From: Leishmania donovani
Lineage: Eukaryota; Euglenozoa; Kinetoplastea; Trypanosomatida; Trypanosomatidae
NCBI RefSeq assembly: GCF_000227135.1
Contig: NC_018253.1
Location: 783,464-847,463 of the forward strand
Reading direction: 5' to 3'
Length of the DNA: 64,000 nucleotides
In this document: piece by piece, positions 33,601 through 43,577 of the stretch
Numbering within the stretch: position 1 is the stretch's first letter
How the letters are laid out: the number at the start of each line of letters is the position of its first letter
Notes under the pieces: generated by a model
What the model saw: only the letters and a program-made list of their open reading frames with translations
Databases searched by the model: none
Told to the model about the DNA's origin: nothing
Position numbers and translations under genes: made by a program

Positions 33601-36600
33601 GCGGGAGATGCTGCGCAGCGTGTACGAGTACGTCGCGTACATGTGTGTAGCGAAGCGACATGCAGAGCTGCAGCGTCGGCGCAGAAAACGCGAAGAGCAC
33701 CTTAGCAAAGAACTTGCCGCCGGTAGGCTGACGCGCGATGCCCAGCGGTACCTGCGCTGCCCCCATTGTGGTGTAGTCGGGAAGGTAGTAAGAAGCTCTG
33801 CCGCGCGAGGTGAAAGTGAGGCTATGCCGTCAAACCCTTTGCTATCTTCAACACCGGCCCAATCGCAGCATCTGCGTCACGACAGGAAGCACCACCATCA
33901 CCACCATAACCCCCATCATTCAAGCGCGTCGCGCGATCCCCCGCTGGTCTCGGCCACCAGCACACCACAGCCGTCGCTCTTTCCGCAAAGTAGTGCGCCA
34001 ACAGCGAATGGCTCCTTAGAGTTGCCGTTAGCACAGCAGCAGCACACGGAGAGGTTTGGATGGTCGGCGGCGAAATCGCCATCGCCGCGGCCGACACCTC
34101 TGCCCCCGCAGCCGCCACGGCGCTCGGTTTTTGGGATGGGTAGTGCGACCCAAGGCGGTAGCCGTGTCGCGGTCGAAAACACCAACGTTAAAGTTGACGA
34201 GTGCGCGAACGCGCATCGCGCCGTGGTCGTCGACGAGGTAGGCGATGCCTTAGCAACGCTCCCGGCGTCTGCGGTGCTACAGTCGCCAGCCACTGCACTA
34301 GTTTCGCGGGTGGCATGCGCACCATTGACGAGGGGTGGCAGTGGCACATCCGGGCCGTCCCCAGCGCTCCCGTCCTTGCCGCAGTCTGCCTCGCTTCCGC
34401 CGCTGCGACTGCAGCCGCAGAAAAGGCTTCAAGAAGCGGATCGCTCGTCACAGGAGTCGAACAACATCTGGTCGACGTCGGCGCTTCAGCTGTCCAGCGT
34501 CGGGGCGGCGCTGCCGTCGTCTTCTCCGAGTCCGTCGCCACAGCAGCCACTTTTGACTCCTACTGTGGGCGCCATGGCAGCACCGGCGCCTGCAAAGCTG
34601 CACACCTCTCCGCGTGTCCCCGGCACGAAAGGGGCGGCGCTGGCCGGGACCACCAACAGCAGCGACACCCGCGTCGAGGCGCTTCTAGACACGCTGGTAG
34701 TGAGCGGCGAGCTCTCGCAGTCTCTTCACATGAATTCGCAGTCGTACGAGGCAGGCGCGCAGGCGGCCTTTGATCGATACGCCGGCGCTTCAGGTAACGA
34801 GCTGCTTGCACTACGGCAGCAGCCACCGACCACCGTACTGGCACGCGGCGCACACGAGGCGCGCCTTCTCGACGAGTCCACCACAGCTCTGTCGCCTCGA
34901 AAAACTGCTGAGGAGCGCGGCCATGCCACTAGTGGGGATGCTGCCGTGCAACGGTCGTCTTCATGTGCGGCGGTCGCGAACAGCAACAGCAACAGCCACA
35001 GCCTCCGCGTCGGCGGTATCGACAGCGACGCCGAGGATGGACGGCTGGGGCTGGCCGGCTCTGTGGCGCATCACACGTCAGGATCGACGGCCTCGCATCC
35101 ATTCACCATACCAACGGCCACCTCACCGGACCGCTCCATGCTGATGGTGCCCACAGGCACACGCGACACCACGGCTACGCACGATACAACGGCAGCGCTG
35201 TGGGCGCTGGTGGCATCTGCTGATTCTTCCGCGCCAAAGTGTGCGCCTCCTACTGCGACGAGTGCGGCGGCCACCACCGCGGCCGCCGTCACGACGGCCC
35301 TCAACGCAGAAGTGAGGGTCATGGGCAGCAGCTCGAGGAGCAACCCCAACCCCAACAACATGAGCGGCACCAACTCGCTCTTATGCCCGATGGCGGGATC
35401 AACCCTGACGCCGGCGGTGCCGACTCTGGCGCGCTCGCCGACGCCGCTGCAGAGCCAAGCGGGCGAAGACGATGGGGATAACCCTGCTGTAGCGCAGCGC
35501 TGGTTCGGCACGAACGCTGACGAAACGGCACGAGACCACGATCTCAGCGGCGGCGCGTCTTACGTGTGCCTCGGCTGCCACCGCGACGTGATACCAAAAC
35601 AGCCGTTGCTGACGTCGATCAGCGACCATAGCTCGTTGCACCGCCGTTCCCAGCACGCTCATCACTCAACTGCACGACACAGTAACCACACGAACAACAA
35701 CACCAACAGCGGTGGCGGTGATGACAGCGTGGAAGACGATAGGACCGAGCAGACTGTGGGTGCGGACATCGGAGTAATGGCGTTCGAAGACCTCCTGCAG
35801 GATGACGCGTTCACGTATGCGTTGCACAACGCCTTGTGCGAGCTGCTCATGATGCCGTCAACGCGAGAGCCACCACCGCCGTTGCCAACGGCGTCGCACA
35901 AGAGAAGTCGAAAAAGGTCACCAAGAACGTCGGCGGCGCGCGCGGACCTGAATGGCTTCCTCCATCCCGTTTTACCGAGTGCACCCGTGCACCAAACCGG
36001 CGCACTTCTGCAGCACTCGTCGGAGGATACAGCTATAGCGGTGACCGACGCCAAAGGTGAGGTGCGCAGAGTTGCTGCGATGGATGTGGGTGCCCTTTCG
36101 TGTCTCTCACCCGGTGTGCCGCATCAGCAGTGCCTAGAGGCGATGGGAGGCGGCGGCGCGGTCTCTTTCGAAAGTATCGGCAGCTGGATCGGTGACGACG
36201 AAAACGAGCTCACGCAGCAGCAACGCGAACCACCCACGTCCCCACTTTCCATTTCAGCTGCACCGTCATCTTCATCCACGCCGTCCATGTCAACGTCCTT
36301 AGAAAGCTCGTCGGCGGCAGCGGTCAGGGAGGGCGGCGGCTGCTCGGCCGCTTCTTCGCCCATTCGCCTTTCGCTCCCGTGCTGCGGGCTGACAGTGAGT
36401 GTGCTGCCGTACGTGGAGCCGCAAGTGCCCTCTGCGGCGACGCTAGAACACTCCAGTGACAGCGGCATCCAGCGCCGAGGAACAACGGAGAAGCGCCTGA
36501 TGCGGGCGAGGAATGCAATCAGGAAAACCATCGGCATTGCGCGCCTACCACGGCAACGCTTTGGCACACCGGCGCCGCTTTCTCGGCCAGTGATCCCGCG

Positions 36601-39600
36601 CATGCGCGAGGACGCGGCGACACGGGGGCTGACGCCATCCACGATGCTCATGAGCGACGTTGCCGCCTCTCACCGCCGTTGCAGGCGCAGCTGCAGCAAG
36701 CAGCGGCAAGGGCCGCGCATCCATCGCGACACGCCACCGCGCCAGCGGCGGCGCAGCAGCTCGAGCACTGCAGCGCCAAGGCTCACTTCTATGGAAAGTC
36801 CACCCAATGGCCCCGTGATGCACAGCGCGGCGGCGTCGAAGGCGCTCATAATGAAGGGCACGTTCAGCAGTGAGAAGCACCGCATCCAAGTAAACCCACG
36901 CACCCCGCTGGACGCCGTGAGCAAAAATCGTATCATGAAGCGCATCTTCCGCCAAGACCGGCTTGGCAGCAGGAGCGACACCACGGCCGCCGCAGTCGCC
37001 CGCTCATCGGAGACTGAGAAGCGCTATGGCAAGGGCTTAGATCCTGTTGCTGCTGCTGCTGCTGCTGCTGCGGTGAACAGACGAGATGGTGCTGGGTCTG
37101 CAGCAGGCGTATCAGTCAGCGCGCGGGGTTCTGATATGCGCAAGCAGCGCTGCCTCCGCCACCACCGCCGTTCCTACACACAAGAGCTAGCCCAGCAGCA
37201 TGCTCAGCTGCTCTTGCCTCCTGGCCGTGTCCCCAAGCCACTCGGGCTCGATCTAGGCGTGTATGAAGACTCCAGCCTTGTACTCGAGATCGATCTCGCG
37301 TACCCGCGGCTGCCTCGCGGCAACGTGCGGGAGCTTCTTGCGGAGTGGAAGGACACCTGTCAACCTCACCCTGTTTTAGTGGAAGCGGTTATCCGCAACA
37401 TCGTGTACGCTGTGCTGGTGCAGCTGTCTGCCCTGCACGCTGCCGGCCGTACGCACGGGAGTGTCAAGTCGACCAACGTTTTTCCGCTATGGCATGCCAT
37501 GGAGGGCACGCGAGAGTCGGGGCTCATGATGCCGCCGCGGCCACGCCAGCGCCCAACGTCCCCATCCCCGCTCGCGGTGGCGCGCGTGAAATCTGAGGCA
37601 GAACCGATGCAGGAACGCGGGAGGAAAGCGGAGGCAACGATAAAGAATGAAGAGGAAGGTGAGCGTCGGCGAAGCGCCTCCAATGCTGAGGGCGAGGGCG
37701 CCTGTGAGCCGGGTGGTGCATCGGCTGCCGCGCCGCCAGCGACAGATCAAGCCGCACCAGTGCCACAGCGGTGTACCTCCGAAAAGTCCACCTCACCCAC
37801 CAATCCTCGCTCCCTCTCCAATCGACGACGACATCTGGCGCCACACACGGCGGTAGCGCATCTCAGACTCTATCAAAAGACGCGCTCCCGAAACCGCGGG
37901 GCACAGAGCAGAATCAATCCTGCTCACGGATTTGGCGCGGCTCGTGGCACACCAAGTGCGGCAAAGGGCTCTGCATCAGCAGCGCTGCCAGGAAGGTCTT
38001 GTGCTCCCACTGCAAACGCATCCTCTACCGGGCTGGCGACCGTTATGGCTGATTACCGCCACAGCAGTTTCAGCGTCAGTACCGGCGGCAGCGCGCGCAC
38101 CGACAGCAAGCAGGCTGACACCAGCACTGCTCCACACATGCCTGTGGGCCTATCGCCCCAGTCGTCCATGCTGTCGTCCCCCTCCGCCGTCTTACCCTCA
38201 GAGCCCATGCCCACTCCAACGCTGACCTCAGCATGCAGTCCGTGTGCGGCGTTGCTGACCACAGACGCGATCCAGCCCTACCACCCGAACAGCTGCAGCA
38301 GGAGCACCACCATGTTCTCGCCTGCTATTGGCATGATCTCCAACCCGCGTCTGCGCCGCGGCGGAGGTGCCGCGGCGCGGCTCAGACGCGGCAGCATCGG
38401 GACCAACGTCGGCGGCAAGGACGACGCTTGTGACTTCAACGGCGATGCAGAAGATGAGGACGATAGCGCGCTCGTACCCCTCGTCGCTGAGGTTTTGACG
38501 CTGCCATCTACTGTGCTGCGCGCCTCAGCGGTGGAACCCGGCACTGCTGAGCCGCAGACACAGCTGCAGAACGGCCTGTGGGGGACGTCACCGATGAGTG
38601 TGATGCCGTCTTGCACTTCCTTCGCAGCTATACCGCGGCATCGCGACTATCGCTGCGGTCGTCGAAGCCGCCAAGGGCGCGGCTTGTGGTCATCCGCAGT
38701 AGAGGATCCGGAGGAGTGGCTTGCGTCCGCAGCCCCGCGGCGCTACGTACGTGGGGTGGAGCTGCGGCCTCCAGCGGCTGTGTGGTTTCCTCGAGTTGCC
38801 GTAGACGAAGCTGCGCTCGCAGACAAGAAGCCGAGTGCCGACCATGGCGTATCACTGTCGCCGGACGCTGCAACGGTGCTGGAGCGCACGCCCGATGTCG
38901 CAGCACAGCTTGTGCTAACCCGAGGTCCAGTGGGAGCTGTGCCGCACCCGCAGCTCGACAGTGTTGGCAGAGACGAGACGAATGCACCCGCGGCCGCAAC
39001 TGCTCACCGGGAGAGGCGCCGGAGCAGTTCCGCGGGCCCTTCGACGTCCTCGTCTGCCGCGCTGCATGGCGCCAGCGACGGAGCTGGCCAGTACGCGCCA
39101 GATCCGCTGCAGTGGTCGCGCCAGGTACTGCTGGTAGAAAACCTTAGCGCAGTTGTCGCTGCCGCGTTGCGCACTGCCATGACCTGCGTGCTCATGCGGC
39201 ATCGACCGCGCCAACACCCATCGCCGCTGTCGTCACCCCTCCCCCTTGCCACGTCGACGAAGACGCCTGTATCGCACTCAGAGAAAGCGCGTCATGCATC
39301 AGACGCCCTTGCTGATCCCGCCACCGCGGCTGCTGAGAGGCAGGGCCTTCGTCCAGCCGCTTGCTCCAAGTCGGCTGCTGCAGCGGCCACACAGCGACGC
39401 ACGAGAGTCGCAGCGTCTACGCCGGTGCTGCGTGTGCATGTACCGGATGTGGTTCGCAGTCCTCCTCCTCTGCCGCCCAATCTTTTTGCCATCCAAGAGT
39501 CAGAATACGTGCCAGCACCCGAGCTGATTCGTTCCTCTGCCGATGAAGCCCGCGCGCTACGGCGACTGTGGCCTCCGCACCCCAGCGGTGCAGCTGCGGC

Positions 39601-42600
39601 GGACAAGGTTGAGGGAGAGCAGGTTGCAGGGGAACACCCTGGCTTGTCTCATAGCCACATAGCAGCAGCTGCTGATGCGGGGGCGGCGGGCGCGGCGCAG
39701 CTGCGCGAGGCCTTGGCACGGCTAGAGGCGGCCGCGTCACCAACGACGACGCTGCGCAACACCCTCGACCCTTACCCTGCCGTCAGCGCAGCGGCGGATA
39801 TCTGGGAATTGGGTATGATGGCGCTTGAGCTTGCCGATGGCAAGCCGCCGATGACGTGGTTGAAACAGCGCGAGCCAGCGCCGGCGTTGCGCACCTATCC
39901 ATGGTCTTCCTACTTCCACGCGTTTGTATCACTGTGCCTGCAGCGCAGCCCAGAGCAGCGCGGCACAGCGGCAGAGTTGCTGCGGCACCCGTGGTTCAGC
40001 GTGGCCCTGGTGCCGCAAGCCTCCTTACCGTCGTTGCCAACGGCCAGTCGAAGCAACGGCGGCGGCTGGTGCCAAGGCACAGCCGGCAGCGGTTCAGCCG
40101 GCGCGCCGGCCGAATCAAGGAACTCGGCGGCAGGTTTTCAGGGTGTCAAGGCGGGGGGGCCCGCGCCGGTGAGCCCGACGACACTGCCGCTATTGCCGGT
40201 GCGTCCGCCAGGTGTCATGGGCGTCGGCTGCTTGACCGCGGAGGAGAAGGCAGAGTGGGAGAACTACGACTACACGCTGCTCTACGCGTCTGCTGCGCAG
40301 TCGACTCGCCCGCTCACGACGAGCACCGCTGCGGCTACTGCAGCTGTGGCCACAGCTGCAGAGAACCACCACCCCAGTGGCGACTCCAGCGTGCGACTAG
40401 AATGCCCATTGGCGCATGGGACACAGGGAGCCGCAACATCTGCGTCAGCGGTTACCGCGGGGGCGCGCAACAGCCGGGAAGCAAGCGCTGCGGACGCCAT
40501 GAGCGTCGGTGAAACACCATCGTTTCTGGGGCAGAGTCTGCGTAGAACCGACGCGCCTTCACCGTCGCCCGCCGCTGCCGCCGCCGCGGTAGCGTCGCAG
40601 TCTTCCGCTCTCACCGTTTCTAGCCCTGGTGGCTGCACCGCTGTTGGGCTACCACCGGCTGTCGCTGCATCCGCCATCTCCGCCAAGGCCTCCGCAAACG
40701 ACGAGCTGATGACATCAATGTGCGCGGTCGACCTTGCACAAAACTTTGCAGAGCTCATCGCTCAGCGATGGGTAACGCAGCAGCAGCAGCAGCAGCTGGT
40801 CCCGTCGCTGGCCACGGCGGCCGGCGCGCACGACGGGGCTGCGAAGGGAAGGCAGGCGATGCCACCGTCTCAGCGCAACTTCTTCACTGCCGCTGCTGCG
40901 GCGACGTCTTTGGTCGGTGTCAGCCCTGTCCTCCTTTCTGTTATCTCCCCTCGGCCCACCACCGCCGGTGCCGCTGCGGCGGCAGCCGCCTACAACGCAG
41001 CGTCGCCCCGATCCTCGCCGTCGACAGCTGGCCAAGGCGCGGTTTCGCAGCAGCAGTCGGAGCTGTTGCGCTCGAAGATCAGCCCTGATGAGATGATGGT
41101 GCCAATGTGGGGAGGGCACAGCACGACGTTCAGCAACAACACCTCGCTGAGTGGCCAACTGGCGGCGGTCCCTGTCATATCCCCGCGCGGCGCTCCGTCG
41201 CCGTTGCCGCTGCCATCACCGGAGTTCGTCGGCAGAGGAGCGGGGCGACTGCTGCCGGCCTACCTGCCTACACTTTATGCCCCGCTGCGTGACCCGCGGG
41301 GTGATCCAATGCTGACAGCGGCGAATGCCTGGGCACTTCCGTGGACGGCAAGAATGATGGACGAGTGGGGCGGTGCAGCAGGCATTCAGTCGCAGTCGCA
41401 GCAGGCACGGCCTTCCGCAGCGCGCGATGCCGCACTGCCGTGGTTTCAGCTAAGCGCGCGCGTCGCAGCAGGGAGCTCGCAGCCGCCCATGTATTCCACC
41501 CCTCAGGCGTTGTCGCGCAAGGATGGCAGCGTCAGTGGAGGTGGAGACGGTCGCCCGGTCCTGCACTGTGACCGCGGCGATTCCGATGGCAACGCTAGCA
41601 CAGGCAGTGGCCGTTGCAGCAACTCACAGTATCACGGTCGACACGCGCGAACGGCGTCTGGTAGCTCGAGCCAAAGTAGTAGCTCCAGCAGCACACGAAG
41701 CGACAGCGACAACGACCGGACTGCCAGCGGCGGGCTGCAGGTCGTGCGCGGTGGTACTCACATCTACGCCAGTGAAGGCAGATTTTATGACGTTTACATG
41801 CCCAAAGTGGGTGGTGAAGTGCCGGTCCCGACGCGAAAGCCGGCGCAGCACTTCAATGACACCCTCAACACGGCGTCGCTGCCTCTCACCGACGACGCAG
41901 CTAGCCGCAGCGTCACCTTCAAGGTCGGCACATCGGAGCAGCGCGCTGGTGGTGGCGACAACATGATGCTGAACGACCCCGCGCCGGACGGCGGCGCGGC
42001 TGCCGTGGAGGAGGGCGTCTCCTCCTCTTGCGCGGCTGCGCGAAAGCTTCGAATGCCAGGTGGTGATGGGCACTGGCCTCGACATGGGCGACACGGCGGT
42101 TCCACTGGTAGAGGTGATGATGATGATTACGGCCCAGTACCCCGAGTGCCCTCGCCTTCCTCCTCTCGTTCAGCGCATCATCTCAACGGCACCATCGCCA
42201 CCGCGCTGGCACGCTTGTCGATGATAGCGTACCTTCCTTCTGACACTGACGGGAACTGGAGTGAGACCAGCAGCAGCAGCGCAATCGGCAGCAGCAGCGA
42301 TAACGAAAACAGCACCAGATCCAGCGACGGGTCCGATTCTGCTACTTTGTCTCCGATGTGGGGACCGCCAGTGTGTCAGTCGACTCCGCTCGAGTCGGAC
42401 GATAAGGCTGCTTACATGCAAGGCTTCGCCATCAGCGGTGATGGCACCAGCTGTGAGGAGCCGGACGAGGACGATGATGGGCCGTCGATGAGCGCGGAGG
42501 TGCGGTGCGATGAGCTGCTTCGCTGCTTGTCGGCGCTGCAGCGCAACTGCCCGGTGGCAGTAAGTCTGTGGTGCGTCCGTGTGCTGCAGCAGGCGATGCG

Positions 42601-42961
42601 GCACCCCTGGACGGCCGCGAGCGCGGCGCGGGTCCTGGAGCGAATCGAGAGTCTTCTGCCTGAGGGGCGGGTGAGAAACCTCGACTGGCTCAAGCGACCG
42701 GACAGCTCGCCGTCGCCGTCGCAGTCCTCGCCTGACCCTCTGGGCACAGGCGACGCGCAACGCCGCGAGAGAGCAGCTGGCACAGCAGGAGACGGCAGCT
42801 CCTCTCTCTCTGCGGTGGGGGCTGCCGCCAGAGCGTCGTCTCGCTCCTCTGCCGGTGCACTGCCTCCCGCGGAGCTGGACGCGAGCCCCAGCACCTTCCA
42901 GAATTACGAGATGGCAAAGTGGATACATGCGCTGCATCAGGTGCTTCCACGATGCACATAG
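30662..42961 (+). CDS. Giant protein with fragmented, degenerate kinase fold (pseudokinase)
   Basis: A 4099-residue protein from ATG 30662; an upstream in-frame ATG at 30098 is rejected because a strong splice-acceptor signal lies between. Most of it is Ser/Ala/Pro/Gln/His low-complexity sequence. Kinase-like pieces occur in the right order: a beta4-hinge segment LVLEIDL (about 2206), a catalytic-loop equivalent HGSVKSTN (His-2265) in which the HRD Asp is replaced by Ser while Lys and Asn remain, YVPAPEL (Ala-2952), DIWELGMMALELADGKPP (Asp-3046) and a helix-H/I segment ending with RGTAAELLRHPWF (Arg-3100). The last pieces are STE20-like. No clear Gly loop or DFG is seen, and about 670 residues separate catalytic loop and APE. 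Two CXXC motifs (1033-1036, 1636-1639) might bind zinc. Catalysis is unlikely; a scaffold role is inference. Confidence 0.8.
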   Translation: MTRRTASSTTSGSDFSNSCDEGSILEVEALEERAELADTGRHLPAPALRGGVTVGGARHSSAAVLSGAAGAPLGEAFDGRRHSRDQRQLSAPHQQRLLPVPPSQRPERGDDFMGTGRDVGFNDSFDGFPLYVDEDGVMKVSGHRRHDPFAFGYDAVEEADLATDGARGGGGRRNSYHGGSGAAFGSSSGTSDGAFVSGSSSYSSSLYEEHYEPSHQQRGRASVHGHRHSADTNVGARYGYTPLEMHYAGGAGVVATYDDDGAPVPIDAALPSHHHIASRRRRLVGAASSAQARAHNAKRRRSSRKKGKRTRRRGTRGGQLGRRNTNATATSHSPAGRHGSHSGAHSSSRLPTRLSGSSPVLLGTNPLLNIGGVNVAATASAAAAAAIHGGLSSLLSAGASINVGPSEAEKVVRMREHLLAREAAVKKRYSAVRRGSAGTASTGATVGSDRGAWKTAAADTLRVLASSRTGDGAGRAATSSGALASQHTSGAEPFSPLSMSLKDLNRSIGLNTGKAGPGSAFALATLRSARLRSKDAATQLQAVTTTGESVYVREDPASAAAARARGSDGKGISGDDGAPGAMHGTALAAGTATHFEQLMMTLRDPYTGLAIASAYTPLITRAEAAVAVHTCAAGIQFFRDPTVPRPSAVAFLPSTSSALPATPSRLLSTAYVLDVGNPPLAPTPAGIATVPDEGSLRASFGAPYTSTTPHTTISANPSTTSLSPQKLHNRDGVARVYKAATAAGDSAQVRRCPPTEADRFCDVRPRLTARDENANAGAPPTVASSGNGGAALSGVSGLRGSGQYTATPLSSGDCARSWWRLQSGGAAAAGGYSSAAAPAAAADISDSSDLFPWRWRGRASAFDMGGGEVQDGVPIAAAWQDEAVRGCYGVWPAVAHLRGAADEYGVSLPPAGTSSSASAAMPPFFAWPHPAPQLPAYPPSIAPYAAPLHPQQNTRYHAWTAEGVSATSNTSCVVHVFTVSREMLRSVYEYVAYMCVAKRHAELQRRRRKREEHLSKELAAGRLTRDAQRYLRCPHCGVVGKVVRSSAARGESEAMPSNPLLSSTPAQSQHLRHDRKHHHHHHNPHHSSASRDPPLVSATSTPQPSLFPQSSAPTANGSLELPLAQQQHTERFGWSAAKSPSPRPTPLPPQPPRRSVFGMGSATQGGSRVAVENTNVKVDECANAHRAVVVDEVGDALATLPASAVLQSPATALVSRVACAPLTRGGSGTSGPSPALPSLPQSASLPPLRLQPQKRLQEADRSSQESNNIWSTSALQLSSVGAALPSSSPSPSPQQPLLTPTVGAMAAPAPAKLHTSPRVPGTKGAALAGTTNSSDTRVEALLDTLVVSGELSQSLHMNSQSYEAGAQAAFDRYAGASGNELLALRQQPPTTVLARGAHEARLLDESTTALSPRKTAEERGHATSGDAAVQRSSSCAAVANSNSNSHSLRVGGIDSDAEDGRLGLAGSVAHHTSGSTASHPFTIPTATSPDRSMLMVPTGTRDTTATHDTTAALWALVASADSSAPKCAPPTATSAAATTAAAVTTALNAEVRVMGSSSRSNPNPNNMSGTNSLLCPMAGSTLTPAVPTLARSPTPLQSQAGEDDGDNPAVAQRWFGTNADETARDHDLSGGASYVCLGCHRDVIPKQPLLTSISDHSSLHRRSQHAHHSTARHSNHTNNNTNSGGGDDSVEDDRTEQTVGADIGVMAFEDLLQDDAFTYALHNALCELLMMPSTREPPPPLPTASHKRSRKRSPRTSAARADLNGFLHPVLPSAPVHQTGALLQHSSEDTAIAVTDAKGEVRRVAAMDVGALSCLSPGVPHQQCLEAMGGGGAVSFESIGSWIGDDENELTQQQREPPTSPLSISAAPSSSSTPSMSTSLESSSAAAVREGGGCSAASSPIRLSLPCCGLTVSVLPYVEPQVPSAATLEHSSDSGIQRRGTTEKRLMRARNAIRKTIGIARLPRQRFGTPAPLSRPVIPRMREDAATRGLTPSTMLMSDVAASHRRCRRSCSKQRQGPRIHRDTPPRQRRRSSSSTAAPRLTSMESPPNGPVMHSAAASKALIMKGTFSSEKHRIQVNPRTPLDAVSKNRIMKRIFRQDRLGSRSDTTAAAVARSSETEKRYGKGLDPVAAAAAAAAVNRRDGAGSAAGVSVSARGSDMRKQRCLRHHRRSYTQELAQQHAQLLLPPGRVPKPLGLDLGVYEDSSLVLEIDLAYPRLPRGNVRELLAEWKDTCQPHPVLVEAVIRNIVYAVLVQLSALHAAGRTHGSVKSTNVFPLWHAMEGTRESGLMMPPRPRQRPTSPSPLAVARVKSEAEPMQERGRKAEATIKNEEEGERRRSASNAEGEGACEPGGASAAAPPATDQAAPVPQRCTSEKSTSPTNPRSLSNRRRHLAPHTAVAHLRLYQKTRSRNRGAQSRINPAHGFGAARGTPSAAKGSASAALPGRSCAPTANASSTGLATVMADYRHSSFSVSTGGSARTDSKQADTSTAPHMPVGLSPQSSMLSSPSAVLPSEPMPTPTLTSACSPCAALLTTDAIQPYHPNSCSRSTTMFSPAIGMISNPRLRRGGGAAARLRRGSIGTNVGGKDDACDFNGDAEDEDDSALVPLVAEVLTLPSTVLRASAVEPGTAEPQTQLQNGLWGTSPMSVMPSCTSFAAIPRHRDYRCGRRSRQGRGLWSSAVEDPEEWLASAAPRRYVRGVELRPPAAVWFPRVAVDEAALADKKPSADHGVSLSPDAATVLERTPDVAAQLVLTRGPVGAVPHPQLDSVGRDETNAPAAATAHRERRRSSSAGPSTSSSAALHGASDGAGQYAPDPLQWSRQVLLVENLSAVVAAALRTAMTCVLMRHRPRQHPSPLSSPLPLATSTKTPVSHSEKARHASDALADPATAAAERQGLRPAACSKSAAAAATQRRTRVAASTPVLRVHVPDVVRSPPPLPPNLFAIQESEYVPAPELIRSSADEARALRRLWPPHPSGAAAADKVEGEQVAGEHPGLSHSHIAAAADAGAAGAAQLREALARLEAAASPTTTLRNTLDPYPAVSAAADIWELGMMALELADGKPPMTWLKQREPAPALRTYPWSSYFHAFVSLCLQRSPEQRGTAAELLRHPWFSVALVPQASLPSLPTASRSNGGGWCQGTAGSGSAGAPAESRNSAAGFQGVKAGGPAPVSPTTLPLLPVRPPGVMGVGCLTAEEKAEWENYDYTLLYASAAQSTRPLTTSTAAATAAVATAAENHHPSGDSSVRLECPLAHGTQGAATSASAVTAGARNSREASAADAMSVGETPSFLGQSLRRTDAPSPSPAAAAAAVASQSSALTVSSPGGCTAVGLPPAVAASAISAKASANDELMTSMCAVDLAQNFAELIAQRWVTQQQQQQLVPSLATAAGAHDGAAKGRQAMPPSQRNFFTAAAAATSLVGVSPVLLSVISPRPTTAGAAAAAAAYNAASPRSSPSTAGQGAVSQQQSELLRSKISPDEMMVPMWGGHSTTFSNNTSLSGQLAAVPVISPRGAPSPLPLPSPEFVGRGAGRLLPAYLPTLYAPLRDPRGDPMLTAANAWALPWTARMMDEWGGAAGIQSQSQQARPSAARDAALPWFQLSARVAAGSSQPPMYSTPQALSRKDGSVSGGGDGRPVLHCDRGDSDGNASTGSGRCSNSQYHGRHARTASGSSSQSSSSSSTRSDSDNDRTASGGLQVVRGGTHIYASEGRFYDVYMPKVGGEVPVPTRKPAQHFNDTLNTASLPLTDDAASRSVTFKVGTSEQRAGGGDNMMLNDPAPDGGAAAVEEGVSSSCAAARKLRMPGGDGHWPRHGRHGGSTGRGDDDDYGPVPRVPSPSSSRSAHHLNGTIATALARLSMIAYLPSDTDGNWSETSSSSAIGSSSDNENSTRSSDGSDSATLSPMWGPPVCQSTPLESDDKAAYMQGFAISGDGTSCEEPDEDDDGPSMSAEVRCDELLRCLSALQRNCPVAVSLWCVRVLQQAMRHPWTAASAARVLERIESLLPEGRVRNLDWLKRPDSSPSPSQSSPDPLGTGDAQRRERAAGTAGDGSSSLSAVGAAARASSRSSAGALPPAELDASPSTFQNYEMAKWIHALHQVLPRCT
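37047..37073 (+). repeat. GCT trinucleotide run coding poly-Ala
   Basis: Eight or more GCT/GCG codons give an Ala run in the giant protein. Similar short runs code Gln (40778-40798) and His (33889-33915). Prone to length change by slippage. Confidence 0.7.
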
Positions 42962-43577
42962 CCTCACGGATAGCGGCGTCGGGTACACAAGCACCGACGC
43001 CCGCACCCATGGGGATAGGCAACGCGCTCCTCCCTCAACTATTTGCTCTGTTCCGACTGCTTTTCTTCTGTACGCCCGCTGTACGCGCGTGCCGGGAGGG
43101 GGGACCCCCTGCGGGGAGGAGCATCGGCAAGGGCATCGATATTATCAAGCACCGCGGCGAATGCGCACATGAACCCATACACAGATGTCTGCTTGCGTGT
43201 TTCGCAGACGGACAGACATGGATGCACGTATTCAAATCTAGGAATGAGGTCGCGTATCCCATCACGCGAAAAGAAGTGATTGCGCATGCGCTGACTTGCC
43301 TTCCCCCACCGCCTGTATCGCACTATGCGCCCTCGCGCTCACCAGCAGCCCAGAATGCAATGGGCAGGGGTCTCACCTCCCTCTTTCTCCTCTTCGCTTT
43401 TCGGATTTCCTGCTTTCTCACTATCTCGGCTGCATCGCCGCGCGCGCACACACACACGCACACACAAACACACATGCACACGCATATGCACGTACTCGTA
43501 AACCCGTCACTCCTCACGACTCGTCGATGCGACTGCACGTAACGTAGCGGACCTCCCTGCGGACATTCATTTCTGTC
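42962..43577 (+). other. Spacer, no gene seen
   Basis: 616 bases with a C/T-rich tract at about 43370-43430 followed by CA repeats (43448-43475). The tract is a plausible polypyrimidine signal for the next gene, but no single AG stands out. Confidence 0.5.

Noticed and set aside
32813..33766. 317-codon antisense frame inside the giant gene
   Set aside because: It is a shadow of a GC-rich coding sequence on the opposite strand; Arg/Ala/Gly-rich, no motif.
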